Part shown: in pieces, positions 12,701 to 14,230 of the stretch
Numbering within the stretch: the first letter of the stretch is position 1
Layout of the letters: each line of letters starts with the position of its first letter
Origin: Phycisphaerae bacterium
GTDB lineage: Bacteria; Planctomycetota; Phycisphaerae; SM23-33
Direction: 5' to 3'
Length of the DNA: 14,230 bases
Assembly (NCBI GenBank): GCA_022866005.1
Contig: JALHTV010000187.1
Location: 1 to 14,230 of the forward strand
Program-made: the position numbers and the translations under genes
The notes under the pieces: generated by a model
What the model was told of the DNA's origin: nothing
Database searches by the model: none
Seen by the model: the letters and a program-made list of their open reading frames with translations, nothing else

Positions 12701-12758
12701 CCAAGTACTAAGACTGGAAGCTTCATTGGGGTCGTTAGTGAAAGAGAGTGCGCCATGA
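9708..12758 (+). CDS. membrane-bound hybrid sensor histidine kinase with two receivers and an Hpt domain
   Basis: This is a 1016-residue protein. The start at 9708 has an ideal GGAGG (9695-9699) 8 bases upstream. Domains in order are: TM1 about 31-50; an extracytoplasmic sensor 51-290 with two Cache/PAS-like strands (VLTDSTGRAIV at 124-134, LTDPEGRFVY at 191-200); TM2 about 293-312; HisKA with phospho-His H346 (VSHEIRTPMNG); HATPase with N box N459/N463, G1 box DTGVGIP (503-509) and G2 box GGTGLGLAI (532-540). A first receiver (about 604-725) keeps D610/D611 but has Ser659 for the phosphoacceptor Asp and Gly708 for the conserved Lys, so it should not be phosphorylated. A second receiver (747-866) is intact (E752, D753, D796, T828, K850). 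Hpt (about 905-1005) has H956 (IHKLTGSAG). The expected phosphate path is H346 to D796 to H956 and then to a separate receiver. The stop overlaps the next gene's ATG. The ligand is unknown. Confidence 0.94.
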   Translation: MAAKATTAGPAGRRPSVRRTVLRRSLPDWHIIGPVLLAGVVAGAVVAAMAWHQDNFRRGILSRFQHYQLASAQNKATMMESAFMEVSKALGALSAGAASADRVALATLVGGFYDSHKDVLDGLVLTDSTGRAIVQCGRGVASHDGPTVVVHLPDWEVQGTRYALRAAVSVRKLCAKSLSGGATLPQRFLGLTDPEGRFVYRTDLGRASLGSDGDRQQPSEDAAPRRRADALAGAIKSVALRESAMVELPRGGPGGSVLLLATARVRLGDRRYSVVMAAGESEVSVPITAYERLTFTLIVALAVLFFATGYLTYRSAQGNAEMERQRRLAAESANEMKSQFLARVSHEIRTPMNGILGMTELALGTELTSKQRRYLTLARQSADGLLTIINDILDLSKIEAGKLELSREVFPLRDCVDASLSILAVQAANKGLTLSWEVASDVPDRLLGDPGRPRQVLTNLAGNAVKYTGHGSVQVSVEAISGISVEPSRLRPHPVVLHFAVSDTGVGIPAEKLQAIFQPFEQVSDNPYRKAGGTGLGLAISSQMVGLMGGQIWVESEAGKGSTFHFTACYTDATAGVPDREADAAGGRATTPGRATDPSLLIGLPALVVDDKPGSAQELAASLSSWGMRLTVIPAAAAAPSTMRRAEDAGDPFVLVLVSASLEGVDAFALAWDLKQIAAPAVIMTAAAGLRGDMARCRELGLDGYLTGPVAPRVMLGAVLTAVASGVAKDGSAITRHRLRRRRRSLRVLLAEDNPVNQEHVATVLRMWGHDVTVVADGTAALEEMAKGGLGLVLMDVQMPEMDGFEAVVKLRQQESRTGGHVPIVGMTAYATEADHRRCLEAGMDGYVAKPFSTQALLAAIDQVCPDSTPGRPAPQPASAGLAQGAAASSASATSAGSTQPLRAFDYAGALDRCNGDPVLLARVATVFLANAPGMLADIHQAVAQGDCKKVRQGIHKLTGSAGLLGAQVVIHAAEALRHLAVAGQTEPMHQAWDELERQVLRLEASLGSLVKESAP

Positions 12759-13153
12759 AAATCCTGGTTGCGGATGATGACGCCGTCTATTGCAGCCTCC
12801 TGGAGCGGATGCTCACACAATGGGATTACCAGGTCGTCACGGTTCACGACGGCCAAGAGGCGATGGATGTCCTGCGCGGCAATGACCCGCCCCGGCTGGT
12901 GATCCTGGACTGGCTCATGCCGGGGATGGACGGCTTCGAGGTGTGCCGAACCGTCCGGCAGATGAGCCCCGAGGGCGACTTCTACATCATCCTGCTTACC
13001 GGCAGCCGGCAGAAGGAAGAGATTATCAAGGTCCTGGTGGCCGGGGCGGACGACTACTTGCTGAAGCCCTTTGACCCGATGGACCTGAAGATCCGCCTCC
13101 GCGCGGCCAGGCGAATCCTGGACCTTCAATCGGCCTTGGCGGCCCGCCGCTGA
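12755..13153 (+). CDS. single-domain response regulator (CheY-like receiver)
   Basis: This 132-residue protein is a stand-alone receiver with no output domain. All key residues are present: the acidic cluster D7-D9 (VADDDA), the phosphoacceptor D52 (LDWLMPGMDG), the switch T82 (LLTGS) and the conserved K104 (LLKPF). The C-terminal helix (about 108-128) is longer than in CheY and might form a short coiled coil. The ATG at 12755 overlaps the kinase stop codon (ATGA), so the two are translationally coupled. This receiver is the natural phosphate acceptor from the kinase's Hpt domain (H956) and would pass the signal on by protein contact. Its 3' end overlaps the convergent carB by 28 bp. Confidence 0.93.
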   Translation: MKILVADDDAVYCSLLERMLTQWDYQVVTVHDGQEAMDVLRGNDPPRLVILDWLMPGMDGFEVCRTVRQMSPEGDFYIILLTGSRQKEEIIKVLVAGADDYLLKPFDPMDLKIRLRAARRILDLQSALAARR

Positions 13154-14230
13154 CGCGAGGTAGCGGGGAAGTATTCCTGGAGCGGGCGGACGGTCCAGGC
13201 GGCGTCGGCGTCGCTGCCGCCGGCCAGTCCCGCCCGCAACGCGGCGATGCCGTCGGCGGCGGCCTCCGCACCGGTGATCGTGGTGACGATGGGGACCTGA
13301 TGCAGCGTGGCCAGGGCGCGGATGCGGCCCTCGTCGGTGGTCGGTCCGCGACGCGTGGGCGTGTTGATGATCAGCGAAAGCTGGCGGTTGGTGATCATGT
13401 CGGCGATGTTCGGGCGGCCCTCGGACAGCTTGGGGATCTGCCGCACGGCTACGCCTGCCCGCTGGAGGACCTGGCCCGTCCCGGCCGTGGCGACCAGCTG
13501 GAAGCCCATCGCGGCCAACCGCTGGGCGATGGGCACGATGGCCGGCTTGTCGCGGTCGTGGACGGAGACGAAGATCGTCCCGCGGACCGGCAGCGCGCAG
13601 CCCGCGGCGATCTGACTCTTGGCGAACGCCAGACCGAAGCTCATGTCGATGCCCATCACCTCACCGGTGGATCGCATCTCCGGGCCTAGGATCACGTCCA
13701 CGCCCGGGAACTTGGCGAACGGAAAGACGCTCTCCTTCACCGACGTCTGCGCCGGGCGCGGCGGTTCGCGCACGCCCATCGCCTCCAGGCTCACCCCGGC
13801 CATGACCTTCGCGGCGAGCTTGGCCCACGGGACGCCCGTAGCCTTGGAGACGAACGGCACCGTGCGCGACGCGCGCGGGTTGACCTCCAGCACGTACACC
13901 GCTCCATCCTTGACGGCGAACTGCACGTTCATCAATCCGCGGACCAGGAGCTTGGCGGCCAGCACCCGCGCCTGCCGCTCGATCTCCGCGACCACGCCGG
14001 CCTCCAGCGAGAACGGCGGCAGCGCGCAGGCCGAGTCGCCGCTGTGGATGCCGGCCTCCTCGATGTGCTCCATCACGCCGCAGATGACCGCCCGCGGGTG
14101 GGTCTCCGCGCGGCCGTCGGGCCGCGGGCCGAAGTCGGCGATGCAGTCCACGTCCACCTCCGTCGCGGCGGCCAGGAACTTGTCGATCAGGATCGGGTGG
14201 TCGCGCCCGACCATCGAGGCGTCCACGGCC
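13126..14230 (-). CDS. carB: carbamoyl-phosphate synthase large subunit, C-terminal part (5' end beyond the window)
   Basis: The frame stays open to the right edge, giving about 368 residues of a protein usually near 1070. It begins inside the second ATP-grasp (carbamate kinase-like) domain, with HPILIDKFL and VDVDCIADF. The substrate and metal segments NVQFAVKDGAVYVLEVNPR and ASRTVPFVSKATG follow (about 13825-13925). The MGS-like allosteric domain comes last (about 13200-13580; GTIFVSVHDRDK, VATAGTGQVL, INTPTRRGPTTDEGRIR). The enzyme makes carbamoyl phosphate from glutamine, bicarbonate and ATP with CarA, for pyrimidine and arginine synthesis. In E. coli the MGS domain binds UMP, IMP and ornithine. 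The Thr-rich TRRGPTTDEGRIRALA segment is well preserved. The stop at 13126-13128 lies inside the convergent receiver gene. Confidence 0.96.
   Translation of the reverse strand, partial: AVDASMVGRDHPILIDKFLAAATEVDVDCIADFGPRPDGRAETHPRAVICGVMEHIEEAGIHSGDSACALPPFSLEAGVVAEIERQARVLAAKLLVRGLMNVQFAVKDGAVYVLEVNPRASRTVPFVSKATGVPWAKLAAKVMAGVSLEAMGVREPPRPAQTSVKESVFPFAKFPGVDVILGPEMRSTGEVMGIDMSFGLAFAKSQIAAGCALPVRGTIFVSVHDRDKPAIVPIAQRLAAMGFQLVATAGTGQVLQRAGVAVRQIPKLSEGRPNIADMITNRQLSLIINTPTRRGPTTDEGRIRALATLHQVPIVTTITGAEAAADGIAALRAGLAGGSDADAAWTVRPLQEYFPATSRQRRAAKAD

Overview
The window is GC-rich, gene-dense bacterial chromosome, most likely from a planctomycete (Planctomycetota, possibly of the Phycisphaerae type). 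This is an inference from a combination typical of that group: a secreted protein with beta-helix repeats, a dockerin-like calcium module and a PEP-CTERM sorting tail; an excisionase/MerR-type helix-turn-helix fused to a receiver domain; HEAT-repeat fusions; and a large hybrid kinase. No rRNA, tRNA, insertion sequence or CRISPR array was found.

Layout. (1) 2-145 is the tail of an unrecognised gene. (2) 272-2701 holds three same-strand, closely spaced genes: a KDPG/KHG aldolase, a polytopic membrane protein of unknown function, and purC. (3) 2702-3083 is non-coding. It carries two arrays of 7-bp repeats in opposite orientation and a strong terminator-like hairpin between the convergent purC and regulator genes. 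(4) 3084-3701 (minus) is a helix-turn-helix/receiver regulator, read divergently from (5) 4144-6780, a secreted papain-like cysteine peptidase with lectin-like, beta-helix, dockerin-like and PEP-CTERM regions. The 442-bp region between them has a 10-bp direct repeat spaced 35 bp apart, a sigma70-like promoter, a palindrome and a leader hairpin. (6) 6843-9494 encodes an MFS-type membrane domain fused to a cytoplasmic HEAT-repeat domain that contains an internal duplication of about 142 residues. (7) 9708-12758 is a hybrid sensor kinase (sensor, HisKA, HATPase, degenerate receiver, intact receiver, Hpt). It overlaps by 4 bases (ATGA) with a single-domain response regulator (12755-13153). (8) 13126-14230 (minus) is the C-terminal third of carB. 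It converges on the response regulator and overlaps its 3' end by 28 bp.

How the genes fit together. purC and carB are nucleotide-biosynthesis housekeeping genes, and the aldolase belongs to sugar-acid catabolism. The kinase and receiver form one translationally coupled phosphorelay whose input and output are not visible here. The most distinctive block is the divergent regulator/peptidase pair with its structured intergenic region. It looks like a locally regulated surface peptidase, but that regulation is an inference. The start-codon choices rest on ribosome-binding sites and signal peptides read by eye.
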